DNA from: Desulfotruncus arcticus DSM 17038
Lineage (GTDB): Bacteria > Bacillota > Desulfotomaculia > Desulfotomaculales > Desulfallaceae
NCBI RefSeq assembly: GCF_900113335.1
Contig: NZ_FOOX01000019.1
Span: 1 to 64,000, forward strand
DNA length: 64,000 bases
Direction of reading: 5' to 3'
Shown: positions 18,158 through 25,884 of the stretch, in pieces
Numbering within the stretch: the stretch's first letter is position 1
How the letters are laid out: each line of letters starts with the position of its first letter
Program-made: the position numbers and the translations under genes
The notes under the pieces: model-generated
Told to the model about the DNA's origin: nothing
Seen by the model: only the letters and a program-made list of their open reading frames with translations
Databases searched by the model: none

Positions 18158-19687
18158 GTGGGTTTTGCAATAGCTATGGCAGTTTTTTTGGCTGCTAATA
18201 TTCTATTAGGCTTTATTTCTCAGAGAATAGGATTTGCGGATAGCGCAGATTATTACCTGGCTGGGAAAGGTGTTAATTTAACCCTGCAAGGTTTAACTAC
18301 TTTTGCTACTATATCTAGTGGATTTACGATGATGGGTGCAGTAGGATCTATATACGGCCATGGATTAGCTTTTCTTTGGTTGGGTTGGATTTGGTCTACA
18401 ATATATACTTTATGGTGGGTTTTTTATCAGCCTAGAGTGTGGTTTTTTAGCAGACAGGTGCCCATTCAAACTATCGGTGATTTGGCACGAGATTATTTTC
18501 AATTTAAAGATATACAAACATATATTGTTGGAATAATTTCAGTCCTGGCTCAAATTGGTTATATTGTTGCTCAGCTAATGGCTGTAGGGTTATTATTTAA
18601 TGTACTTTCCGGTATATCAGTTACCGCTGGCGTTCTCATTTCCCTGGTTGTTGTTATAGCATATACCTATATTGGAGGATTAAGAGCGGTAATTTGGACT
18701 GATGCATTACAATGTGCTATTTTTTTAATTGTAGCCATAGGATCCTTTGCTCTATTTTTGCCATTGGCTACACAGGCTGGTTTTCCCGGTGTCTTGCTTA
18801 ATATGCCGGAACATTTAACACTACCAGGAGCACTTGGCACCTGGACACCAGTATATGCTATAACTTACGCTTTTGCCTGGGGCATGTGTTACATGGGTCT
18901 ACCTATGTTTTTTACCAGGGCTATAACACCCAGGTCAGAAAGGGATTGTCGTAGAGGTGTGGGTATTGGTAACGGTCTTACCAACATAGTTTGTTGGTTC
19001 TTAATGCCCATAGTGGGTTTGTTGCTGCTGGTGATTTACCCGGCAATGAATGTATCATTAGATATGGTACCAGCAACTGCCATATTTCAAACATTCCCGT
19101 GGTTAGGAATAGTGTATGGAGTAGCCGTTGCCGCAGCTTGCCTGAGCACTGCAAATTCAGCTTTAATAGCTACCAGTAATGTATTCTATAAAGATTTTTA
19201 TGAACGGATTAGAAGACATAACATTACCCAAGAAGAAGAAGTAAAGTTTAGTAGAATATTTGTTTTAGTAGTTGGGGGCATTTGTGCAGTTGCGGCTGCT
19301 CTTCAGCCTGACTCTATTGTGTCTCTCGTAGGGATATCCGCATTTTTAGCCGGGATACTATTTTGGTGCTTTATCGCACCCCCATGCTTCCATAAATTAG
19401 CTTGGGTAACCCCAACAGCATCAATAATAGCGGCTATTGTAGGTACAATTTTTGCCTCCATATTTGTTTTGGGAAAAGTGCCTGCTCCTTTTGGTGTGCA
19501 TGGAGCGGTAGCGGGGTGGTTAATAACTATGGTCCTCTTATTCGTAATAAGTCCGCTTACAAAGAAGGTTCCAATGAATTCACAGCAAAGGTACCATGCC
19601 CAGTATATACCACAGTACTTCAAACATGTTGCGGATAATGCCAAAGAACATCCCCAAACAGTTGGAGAAAGCCAAGTTAGCGTATAA
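18158..19687 (+). CDS. Sodium:solute symporter (SSS) family protein, copy 1
   Basis: The 509-aa very hydrophobic protein has about 13 membrane segments. The SSS signature region is seen in GFTMMGAVGSIYGHG, GGLRAVIWTDALQ and STANSALIATSNVFYKDFYE. It should couple Na+ entry to uptake of an organic anion, probably the island's substrate. The GTG start follows AAAGGTGAG. It pairs with the 61-aa protein upstream, and a close paralogue with the same length sits at 21,482. Confidence 0.93.
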   Translation: MGFAIAMAVFLAANILLGFISQRIGFADSADYYLAGKGVNLTLQGLTTFATISSGFTMMGAVGSIYGHGLAFLWLGWIWSTIYTLWWVFYQPRVWFFSRQVPIQTIGDLARDYFQFKDIQTYIVGIISVLAQIGYIVAQLMAVGLLFNVLSGISVTAGVLISLVVVIAYTYIGGLRAVIWTDALQCAIFLIVAIGSFALFLPLATQAGFPGVLLNMPEHLTLPGALGTWTPVYAITYAFAWGMCYMGLPMFFTRAITPRSERDCRRGVGIGNGLTNIVCWFLMPIVGLLLLVIYPAMNVSLDMVPATAIFQTFPWLGIVYGVAVAAACLSTANSALIATSNVFYKDFYERIRRHNITQEEEVKFSRIFVLVVGGICAVAAALQPDSIVSLVGISAFLAGILFWCFIAPPCFHKLAWVTPTASIIAAIVGTIFASIFVLGKVPAPFGVHGAVAGWLITMVLLFVISPLTKKVPMNSQQRYHAQYIPQYFKHVADNAKEHPQTVGESQVSV

Positions 19688-19788
19688 AGAAGAATTAAAT
19701 TCACGGGTATGTACGGAATTTCACTCGTGTGTCTGACTGGGCAGACGCTTTGTGTGCGGTATTTCGGACATATAAAATAGGTGTCTTT

Positions 19789-19819
19789 AAATTCCCGCTT
19801 ATTAAGCGGGTTTTTTTAT
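19789..19819 (+). terminator. Terminator after symporter 1
   Basis: CCCGCTTATTAAGCGGG followed by T7, nearly identical to the hairpin at 17,724 and again directly upstream of a sigma-54 promoter. Confidence 0.8.
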
Positions 19820-19820
19820 T

Positions 19821-19836
19821 TGGTAACACTTTTGCA
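19821..19836 (+). promoter_or_regulatory. Sigma-54 promoter (weaker match)
   Basis: TGGTAA-N5-TTGCA keeps GG, GC and the spacing. It is 143 nt upstream of the CaiB/BaiF gene and likely also serves the second symporter module, for which no separate promoter was found. Confidence 0.6.
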
Positions 19837-19979
19837 ACCGATATTTTTTATTGCCACCAAACATTTACCGCGTTACGAGCTTGAGTTGTCTGACTAATTA
19901 TTATTTTCAGATTTGCTGGTGACTACAGCAAATATATTGCGGCTATTTTAGAACAAGCTTATATCAAAGGAGTGTTATT

Positions 19980-21128
19980 TTGTTACCACTTGAAAATTTT
20001 AAAGTATTAGATTTATCCAGTTATTTTCCAGCCCCCTTTAGCGCAATGATGTTAGGTGATTTGGGTGCCGAGGTTATTAAAATTGAGCGCACTGGAAATG
20101 GTGATGCGCAGCGGATACTAGAAACGGCAACTTTTATATCAGCAAATCAAGGTAAAAAAAGCGTCACTATTAATCTTAAAGAAAAAGCAGGAAGAGATAT
20201 TCTGTACTCTCTAGCTAGCAAAAGTGATGTGTTAATTCATAACTACCTGCCATCACGGGCTGTTAAGCTCGGGGTTAATTATGAGAAAATTCGGGCTGCC
20301 AATCCATCAATTATTTATTGCAGCATTAACGGTTATGGCTCATCCACCGGGGTGGGTGATAAACCATTACATAATGTAAACGCCATGGCCGCTGCTGGTA
20401 CCTTAGCTTTAAGTGGTGAGTTGGATGGGCTGCCCTCTGAGCCCGGCGTTTGGATTGCCGATTTGGCGGCGTCTATGTATGCTGTGGTCGCTATTTTATC
20501 AGCATTGATGTTGCGCTATAAGACTGGGGTTGGACGCCAGATCGATGTTGCAATGGTTGATACCACACTGGCCTGGGTTAGCCCATCGATTATACAGTAT
20601 TTTTTAACAAAAGCCGGCAAAGAGAAGAAATTGTTTAGTTATGGCGGTTATGGGGTGTTTAAAGCCAAAGATGGCTATTTTACTCTAGCTGCTCTGGAAA
20701 ATAAAAAGTGGTCTCGTCTTTGTGAGCTTTTAGGTTTTAGGGAATGGCTGACGGATTCGATTGTTAATTCTATAGAGTGGCGCAAAGAAAACTGTCGTTT
20801 AATTAATAAACGTATAAATGATGTTCTGGCAACGAAAGAAATTGAATACTGGCTTGAACTTTTTTATAAAAATGAAATTACAGCCGAACCGGTTTCAGAA
20901 ATTTTGGATTTAGTGCAGAATCCATATTTTTTAGAACGGGGTGTCATCCGCGAGATGCAAGTGGCCTCTCAATTAAACTATTATGTTCCTTTTCCCGTGA
21001 AGATGAATGATGTGGAGTTTTCCCGTATGTGTAAGGTGCCTAACCCTGGCGAGCACACAGAAGATATTTTAGGTTCGATTTTAACCACGGATCAAATTCA
21101 AAAGTTAAAAGCGAAAGGTGTGATTTAA
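19980..21128 (+). CDS. CaiB/BaiF (family III) CoA-transferase
   Basis: The 382-aa protein has the family start LENFKVLDLSSYFPAPF, GDLGAEVIKIE, and the catalytic Asp in VWIADLAASMYAV near residue 160. The C-terminus has the PNPGEHTEDIL-type ending. It moves CoA between acyl-CoA and a free acid, although racemases share the fold. The TTG start is supported by AAAGGAG 9-15 nt upstream. Placed between two symporter modules, it may activate the imported acid at the cost of a pathway CoA ester. Confidence 0.92.
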   Translation: MLPLENFKVLDLSSYFPAPFSAMMLGDLGAEVIKIERTGNGDAQRILETATFISANQGKKSVTINLKEKAGRDILYSLASKSDVLIHNYLPSRAVKLGVNYEKIRAANPSIIYCSINGYGSSTGVGDKPLHNVNAMAAAGTLALSGELDGLPSEPGVWIADLAASMYAVVAILSALMLRYKTGVGRQIDVAMVDTTLAWVSPSIIQYFLTKAGKEKKLFSYGGYGVFKAKDGYFTLAALENKKWSRLCELLGFREWLTDSIVNSIEWRKENCRLINKRINDVLATKEIEYWLELFYKNEITAEPVSEILDLVQNPYFLERGVIREMQVASQLNYYVPFPVKMNDVEFSRMCKVPNPGEHTEDILGSILTTDQIQKLKAKGVI

Positions 21129-21269
21129 ATAATTGTGTTAAATATTATCTAATCGTTATAAACAGTCAAATATTTTTGTCTGTAGAAATAATTGAACCGA
21201 TTTAAAATATTTTAATTCAATCTGTCTGGTTTTTACGTAGTTGAGAATTGCCATAAGGAGGTGAATATA

Positions 21270-21455
21270 ATGGAGGTTCGAGGACGCAATTTATTATTAA
21301 TTCTAATAGCTACAATTGCAATCGGGTTGCTTTTTGTCCCTATTGCGCTGCCTAGTGGTACTTTTCCCAATAGCAGTCCGGGAATTATGATGTGGAATAT
21401 TCCTTGTATGTTTCTATCGTTTGGCATAGCCATGTATTTTTGTTTTAAAAAGTAG
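21270..21455 (+). CDS. Small membrane protein paired with SSS symporter (copy 2)
   Basis: The 61-aa paralogue of the protein at 17,942 shares MEVRG, IALPSGTFPNSSPGI, WNIPC and IAMYFCFKK. It has two membrane spans. AAGGAGG lies 9 nt before the ATG; a GTG at 21,261 overlaps the ribosome site and is unlikely. The symporter start follows 26 nt downstream. Confidence 0.8.
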   Translation: MEVRGRNLLLILIATIAIGLLFVPIALPSGTFPNSSPGIMMWNIPCMFLSFGIAMYFCFKK

Positions 21456-21481
21456 AGAACAAAATGAAAGGTGAGAGGAAA

Positions 21482-23011
21482 TTGGCTTTCATAATAGCTA
21501 TGATATGTTATTTATCCATTAACGTATTGCTAGGTTATATTTCATACAGAAGGGGATTTAAAAATAGCGCTGACTATTATATGGCTGGAAAAGGTGTTAA
21601 TTCAATACTCCAAGGTTTAACTAATTTTGCCGCTACGTCGAGCTCATTTACCATGATGGGTGCAGTGGGGTTTGTCTACGGCCACGGATTATCTTTTCTT
21701 TGGCTAGGTTGGATTTGGACAAGTATATATATATTGTGGTGGGTTTTTTATGCGCCCAGAGTATGGTTCTTTAGCAGACAGGTACCCATTCAAACTATTG
21801 GTGATTTGGCACAGGATTATTTTAATTTTAAAAATACACAAAGATATATTATTGGAATAATTTCAGTGCTGGCTCAAATTGGTTATATCGTTGCCCAACT
21901 GATGGCAGTAGGATTGCTATTTAATGTTCTCTCTGGGATATCGGTTACGACTGGCGTTCTAATTGCCCTGACCGTCGTTGTGGCATATACATTTATTGGG
22001 GGTCTGAGGGCATTAATTTGGACTGATGCATTTCAAGGTAGTTTATTTTTCATTGTAGCCATAGGTACTTTCGCTCTATTTACGCCATTGGCAGTGCAAG
22101 CTGGTTTTCCCGGCACCTTGTTTAATACGCCAGAACACATAACATTCCCAGGCAGTCTTGGTACTTGGACACCAGTATATGCTATAACTTACGCTTTTGC
22201 ATGGGGTATGTGTTTTGTTGGTTTGCCCATGTTTTTTACCAGGGCCATCACTCCCAAGTCAGAAAGGGACTGTCGCAAAGGTGTGGGTATTGGTAATGCT
22301 CTTACCAACCTTACCGCCTGGTTCTTGATGCCCATGGTGGGTTTGATGTTGTTTGTTATTTACCCGGCAATGGATGTGAAATTAGATTTGGTACCGGCAA
22401 CTGCTATATTTAAAACATTTCCCTGGTTAGGGGTAATTTACGGAGTATCTGTTGCCGCTGCGAGTATTAGCACTGCCAATTCAGCCTTAATAGCAACCAG
22501 TAATGTGTTCTATAAGGATTTTTATGAACGGATTATAAAAAGAGCTATAACCCCGGAAGAAGAGGTAAAATTTAGTAGGGTATTTGTCTTAGTAGTAGGA
22601 GGTATATGTGCATTTGCAGCCGCTCTGCAGCCTGACTCTATTGTGGCTCTCGTGGGAATATCCGCGTTTTTAGCTGGTATACTGTTTTGGTGCTTTATTG
22701 CACCCCCATGTTTCCCCAAATTAGCTTGGATAACCCCAATAGCATCAATAATTGCAGCTGTTGTAGGCACAGTTTTTGCGAGCTTATTTGTTTTAGGAGG
22801 AGTATCTGCCCCATTCGGTGTGCATGGAGCTGTAGCTGGATGGTTAATTGCCATAATATTGCTATATGTGCTAAGTCCACTCACTAAGAAGGTTCCAGCG
22901 GAATCACAGCAAAGGTACCATTTGCAATATATTACAGAGTATTTTCAGCATGTTGAAGATAATGCAAAAGAGCAAACCAACAAAATTGGTAAAAGCCAGG
23001 TCAGTTTATAA
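21482..23011 (+). CDS. Sodium:solute symporter (SSS) family protein, copy 2
   Basis: The 509-aa paralogue of the symporter at 18,158 has long conserved blocks (RVWFFSRQVPIQTIGDLA, STANSALIATSNVFYKDFYE). The TTG at 21,482 is preferred over the ATG at 21,464 because AAAGGTGAG precedes it exactly as in copy 1 and both proteins then have 509 residues. The two differ mostly in the first span, in surface loops and at the C-terminus, so they may differ in substrate range or affinity. It ends the catabolic island; the 5S remnant follows 87 nt later. Confidence 0.93.
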   Translation: MAFIIAMICYLSINVLLGYISYRRGFKNSADYYMAGKGVNSILQGLTNFAATSSSFTMMGAVGFVYGHGLSFLWLGWIWTSIYILWWVFYAPRVWFFSRQVPIQTIGDLAQDYFNFKNTQRYIIGIISVLAQIGYIVAQLMAVGLLFNVLSGISVTTGVLIALTVVVAYTFIGGLRALIWTDAFQGSLFFIVAIGTFALFTPLAVQAGFPGTLFNTPEHITFPGSLGTWTPVYAITYAFAWGMCFVGLPMFFTRAITPKSERDCRKGVGIGNALTNLTAWFLMPMVGLMLFVIYPAMDVKLDLVPATAIFKTFPWLGVIYGVSVAAASISTANSALIATSNVFYKDFYERIIKRAITPEEEVKFSRVFVLVVGGICAFAAALQPDSIVALVGISAFLAGILFWCFIAPPCFPKLAWITPIASIIAAVVGTVFASLFVLGGVSAPFGVHGAVAGWLIAIILLYVLSPLTKKVPAESQQRYHLQYITEYFQHVEDNAKEQTNKIGKSQVSL

Positions 23012-23097
23012 ATTATAGTGTCATAGCATTCTTATGATATGGAAAGCAGGTCATATGAAGGTTAAAAAACCCTTTTAGGAAATTCGACTTGCGAGGA

Positions 23098-23186
23098 GGA
23101 AGTTAAGCTCTTCAGGGCCGATGGTACTTGGGTTTGTCCCTGCGTGTGCCCCGAGGGGTAGGAGAGTAGGTCGCTGCCGGACTTAA
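23098..23186 (+). pseudogene. Truncated 5S rRNA with an 18-nt insertion
   Basis: From GGAAGTTAAGCTCTTCAGG onward the sequence follows the real 5S at 278-345, but its first ~48 nt are missing. An 18-nt block (23,143-23,160, containing CCCCGAGGGG) interrupts the helix IV arm between TGTCCCTG and GGAGAGTAGG. The duplicated rrn terminator follows. It cannot form a normal 5S. It marks a past duplication or recombination at an rrn end. Confidence 0.9.
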
Positions 23187-23187
23187 T

Positions 23188-23227
23188 TTTAAAGAGCTCT
23201 TGGAGTTAATCCAAGGGCTCTTTTGCT
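23188..23227 (+). terminator. Second copy of rrn terminator
   Basis: AAAGAGCTCTTGGAGTTAATCC... repeats the hairpin at 352-389 almost exactly and ends in GGGCTCTTTT. Confidence 0.85.
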
Positions 23228-23423
23228 CATATTTCTTATTATCCCAGACAACCGGCTACAGACGACCGGCGGCAGAAGAAATTGCCATGCCGCTTTGCTC
23301 CTGGCAATGATAGATAAGCATAGGTACCTGTGCCCGAAGGACTGCCCTAAGAAAAAATCCCAGGATTTTATTGATTTGCGTAGAATTTAATGTAGTGGAG
23401 CGAGCCGGAAGGGAGACCTGTAG

Positions 23424-24272
23424 TTGTCGAAGCCAAAATATTTTATAGATAGTCATGCGCACTTAATGACTCCTTATAGAGTAAAAGGAGGCATCAAATG
23501 GATCAGAAGGGCAGTAAAGGAGTATGAACAGTTGGACCTGACAACACCTGCCGGTGAATTGCTGCAGCATATGAAAACTGCAGGCGCGGACTACATAATT
23601 AATTATTTTTACCCGCTGCAGCCGGGAGAAAGCCGGGAGATCAACCGCTGGCAGAGAGAGTTTGCAGATAGGCATCCCGAAGTGATTCCATTTGCATCTT
23701 TACATCCCGGGGATGAAGATAAAGAGGAGATTATCCGGGATTCTTTAGAAAACTTGAAATTAACGGGATTTAAATTTCATCCTTATGTACAGCAATTTAA
23801 AATTCTTGATCCCGGGATGCTGCCTGTTTATCAGGTTTTACAGGAAACGGGGTGTCCTGTTAACATTCATACGGGGTTTTCAAAATTTTACGGCAGGGAA
23901 TCTTTGAAAGATGAGTTTTTATCCTTACTTTCCAGGTTCCCGCGGTTAAAAATTATCGCTTCGCACATGCTATTTGGTGACATGCACTTGTCCGAGTGGG
24001 ACGGGATTCTGGAACAGTACCCAAACCTTTTTTTGGATGCAACCAATACGCTTTCTTTTTGCCGGCCCGGTTCTAAACTAACCGAGCAAATGCAAAAACT
24101 AATAGGTAATTACAGTAAGCGTATAGTTTTTGGCAGTGATTATCCCATGGGCATGGCTTATCCGGTTAAAATTTTGTATGATTTGTTAGAGCAAGTTTGC
24201 CCGGACAGTGATTCTTTTGAAGACCTTGCCTGGCGCACTGCCGCCGATCTGGTGAAACTGGATTTGGCATAA
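23424..24272 (+). CDS. Amidohydrolase-2 family protein (metal motif intact)
   Basis: The 282-aa TIM-barrel hydrolase/decarboxylase-type protein has the canonical N-terminal FIDSHAHLM (DxHxH), GFKFHPYVQQF, NIHTGFSKF and ASHMLFGD, plus FGSDYPMG near the C-terminus. Unlike the island's first amidohydrolase it keeps both metal-binding His residues. The TTG start has GGAAGGGAG upstream. It sits just outside the 5S remnant, so it may not belong to the catabolic unit. The substrate is unknown. Confidence 0.88.
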   Translation: MSKPKYFIDSHAHLMTPYRVKGGIKWIRRAVKEYEQLDLTTPAGELLQHMKTAGADYIINYFYPLQPGESREINRWQREFADRHPEVIPFASLHPGDEDKEEIIRDSLENLKLTGFKFHPYVQQFKILDPGMLPVYQVLQETGCPVNIHTGFSKFYGRESLKDEFLSLLSRFPRLKIIASHMLFGDMHLSEWDGILEQYPNLFLDATNTLSFCRPGSKLTEQMQKLIGNYSKRIVFGSDYPMGMAYPVKILYDLLEQVCPDSDSFEDLAWRTAADLVKLDLA

Positions 24273-24304
24273 AATATAAAAAAATTGATTAGGAGGGGAT
24301 TAAA

Positions 24305-24637
24305 ATGAATGATATGGCTAAAAACAATGACTCCCAATATTTGTTGGCTGCTTTAATAGAAATATACAGGGGGAACCGGGTATACCTTCCGGAATTTGAT
24401 CCGAAAATGGAGAAAAATCTATTACGGGATGTTTTCTCAGCTGCCATTAGCTTTGCTCAATATGACGAGAGTCGAAAGACCTTAAGCGATGAAATTTTCA
24501 ATTGCATCAATGGTGATGCTTCAGTTAAAAAACAAGCCGAGTTGGCACCAATACAAACACCGGATGTTCTTAACGCAAAGATGGTTGCTGCTGCACATAT
24601 TATGAAACTTGATTTAAATAATGTTAAATTCTCTTAA
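24305..24637 (+). CDS. Hypothetical protein, 110 aa
   Basis: This is a soluble, mildly acidic protein with no family that I recognise. It has a strong AGGAGGGG site and lies 32 nt after the amidohydrolase, so it is probably co-transcribed. The sequence is helical in character (LLAALIEIYRG, LLRDVFSAAISF) and has a single Cys. Confidence 0.7.
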   Translation: MNDMAKNNDSQYLLAALIEIYRGNRVYLPEFDPKMEKNLLRDVFSAAISFAQYDESRKTLSDEIFNCINGDASVKKQAELAPIQTPDVLNAKMVAAAHIMKLDLNNVKFS

Positions 24638-24691
24638 AAGGAAAAGGAAAGTATATGACCCGGTCACGCCGGGTTAATCCCAAAATTGCTT

Positions 24692-24850
24692 TCAGCCTAA
24701 TTTATTTAAGTATTTTAGCTGCTCTATTTGCAGTTGCGCTAAACGGCGTTTGAGGATTCGTTTTTCCCTGGAGTCAGAGGTTGCTTCCAATTGCTGCTTT
24801 AGCTTGTAGATTTCTTCTTTGTTTTTTTCTATTATGGCTTCAATATTCAT
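24692..24850 (-). CDS. Small coiled-coil protein, 52 aa
   Basis: The sequence MNIEAIIEKNKEEIYKLKQQ and the following RILKRRLAQLQIEQL is highly charged, with heptad-like Leu/Ile spacing. The ATG at 24,850 is chosen because GAGGTGA lies 5 nt upstream; an upstream in-frame start at 24,880 has no such site. It is convergent with the 110-aa gene. Function unknown. Confidence 0.6.
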   Translation of the reverse strand: MNIEAIIEKNKEEIYKLKQQLEATSDSREKRILKRRLAQLQIEQLKYLNKLG

Positions 24851-24943
24851 CAGAGTCACCTCAAACAAGGACTTCAACAAAAAAAGCGGATTTCCCTGTT
24901 TTAATAAACTTAAAAATTTTTAATGCTCCTCGCTGAAAACGAG

Positions 24944-25074
24944 GAGTTTATCTCGTTAACCGCCGCTAAGACTCCCGCCTCTACAGGCGGGAGTCTTAGC
25001 GGCGATAAACTCGAAATAAGTGCGACTAAGGTTCAGGTGGGGTCAAAACCCCACCTGAACCAAGTCTTCTTTAT
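24944..25074 (+). repeat. Double-hairpin repeat element, copy 1 (arm type A)
   Basis: Hairpin I is a perfect 20-bp stem (24,961-24,980 with 24,985-25,004, loop CTAC) flanked by GAGTTTAT/ATAAACTC. Hairpin II is a 13-bp stem (25,030-25,042 with 25,049-25,061, loop TCAAAA). The shared 3' module runs from CTCGAAATAAGTGCGACTAAGG to AAGTCTTCTTTAT. No coding content. The shape recalls the ends of IS200/IS605-family elements or their non-autonomous derivatives, but no transposase is nearby. Confidence 0.85.
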
Positions 25075-25201
25075 TATTTGTGATGTTTAAATTAACAAAA
25101 ATGTAACATAATTTTTATAGTGTGTTAACCAAAAAGAATATATTTATTGTAAAATAATTTTATAATGTTTATTAAATTATTTTTATTAAGGAGGTGTCGT
25201 T

Positions 25202-25327
25202 ATGGCATCTAATAATAGAGCAGTAAGCCTGTGTGATAAATGCAGTAAATGTATTTACCGTTGGGCTAACGGTTGCCCGGGTTTAATTAAATTTAACGCG
25301 GCTAAATGCAAAACCATGCTGTTATAA
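25202..25327 (+). CDS. Cys-rich small protein, 41 aa
   Basis: The reading frame begins MASNNRAVSLCDKCSKC and contains five Cys (C11, C14, C17, C25, C36), with a CxxCxxC start suited to metal binding. It has a strong AAGGAGGTG site 6-8 nt upstream and its own terminator right after the stop, so it is very likely real. I recognise no family. It lies next to a hydrogenase-associated regulator, which may or may not be meaningful. Confidence 0.7.
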   Translation: MASNNRAVSLCDKCSKCIYRWANGCPGLIKFNAAKCKTMLL

Positions 25328-25329
25328 AC

Positions 25330-25366
25330 AAGCCCCTACTAAACGGAGTAGGGGTTTGTTTTTTGT
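25330..25366 (+). terminator. Rho-independent terminator
   Basis: AGCCCCTACT/AGTAGGGG(T) stem with AAACGG loop and a T-rich tail, 3 nt after the small Cys-rich gene. Confidence 0.9.
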
Positions 25367-25424
25367 ATAACCATTAAAATTTTAGGCATAATATCTTAAT
25401 ACTACATTACTTTGGGGGAATATT

Positions 25425-25691
25425 ATGTCCAAAGATATTTGCATTGTCGGAATTCTGGTAGAGAACAGAGCCTGCCACGCCCCGGATGTCCAGCAGGTAC
25501 TAACCAAGTACGGTTCGCAGATATTAAGCCGCTCGGGAATTCCGGACCCAACCAAAGAAAGGGGAATCATTACCCTCACAGTACAGGCCACGGAAAATGA
25601 AACAGAATCGATGGTAAACGATCTGAGCCATTTAAACGGGGTAACCGCTAAATCTTTTTGCCTGGTAGAAGCAATGCAGCACCCGGCCTGA
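25425..25691 (+). CDS. TM1266-family iron-only hydrogenase system regulator (ACT/NikR-C fold)
   Basis: The 88-aa protein begins KDICIVGILVENR and has RSGIPDPTKERGIITLTVQAT, the pattern of the small ferredoxin-fold TM1266 family found with FeFe-hydrogenase maturation genes. It would bind an unknown small ligand. No hydrogenase genes are in the window. The ATG follows GGGGGAA. It has its own terminator. Confidence 0.8.
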   Translation: MSKDICIVGILVENRACHAPDVQQVLTKYGSQILSRSGIPDPTKERGIITLTVQATENETESMVNDLSHLNGVTAKSFCLVEAMQHPA

Positions 25692-25713
25692 AGTGAACAG
25701 GGCCGGGTTTTTT
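25680..25713 (+). terminator. Rho-independent terminator
   Basis: ACCCGGCCTG...CAGGGCCGGGT stem followed by T6; it overlaps the end of the TM1266-like gene. Confidence 0.85.
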
Positions 25714-25738
25714 GCTTCGCAACGATACTGAAGCAGAT

Positions 25739-25861
25739 ATGGCTAGAAGTAAAGATAAAAGCATTAAAACGTACGCGCTAATGGAACTGATTAAGGGCGT
25801 GTTTTTTTATTTAGCAGGGCAATTTAAGATAAATGTAGAATTGATTATTGATTTGGAATAA
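25739..25861 (+). CDS. Possible small protein, 40 aa
   Basis: An open frame MARSKDKSIKTYALMELIKG... ends in INVELIIDLE 23 nt before the next gene. It has a basic N-terminus and a hydrophobic middle. The ribosome site is weak (GAAG), so it may be chance; codon content looks coding. No family recognised. Confidence 0.35.
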   Translation: MARSKDKSIKTYALMELIKGVFFYLAGQFKINVELIIDLE

Positions 25862-25884
25862 CAAATTTATAGGTGGATGATTAA

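Noticed and set aside
21129..21269. Sigma-54 promoter for the second symporter module
   Set aside because: CTGGTTTTTACGTAGTTG lacks the GC of the -12 element and proper spacing; transcription probably continues from the CaiB gene.
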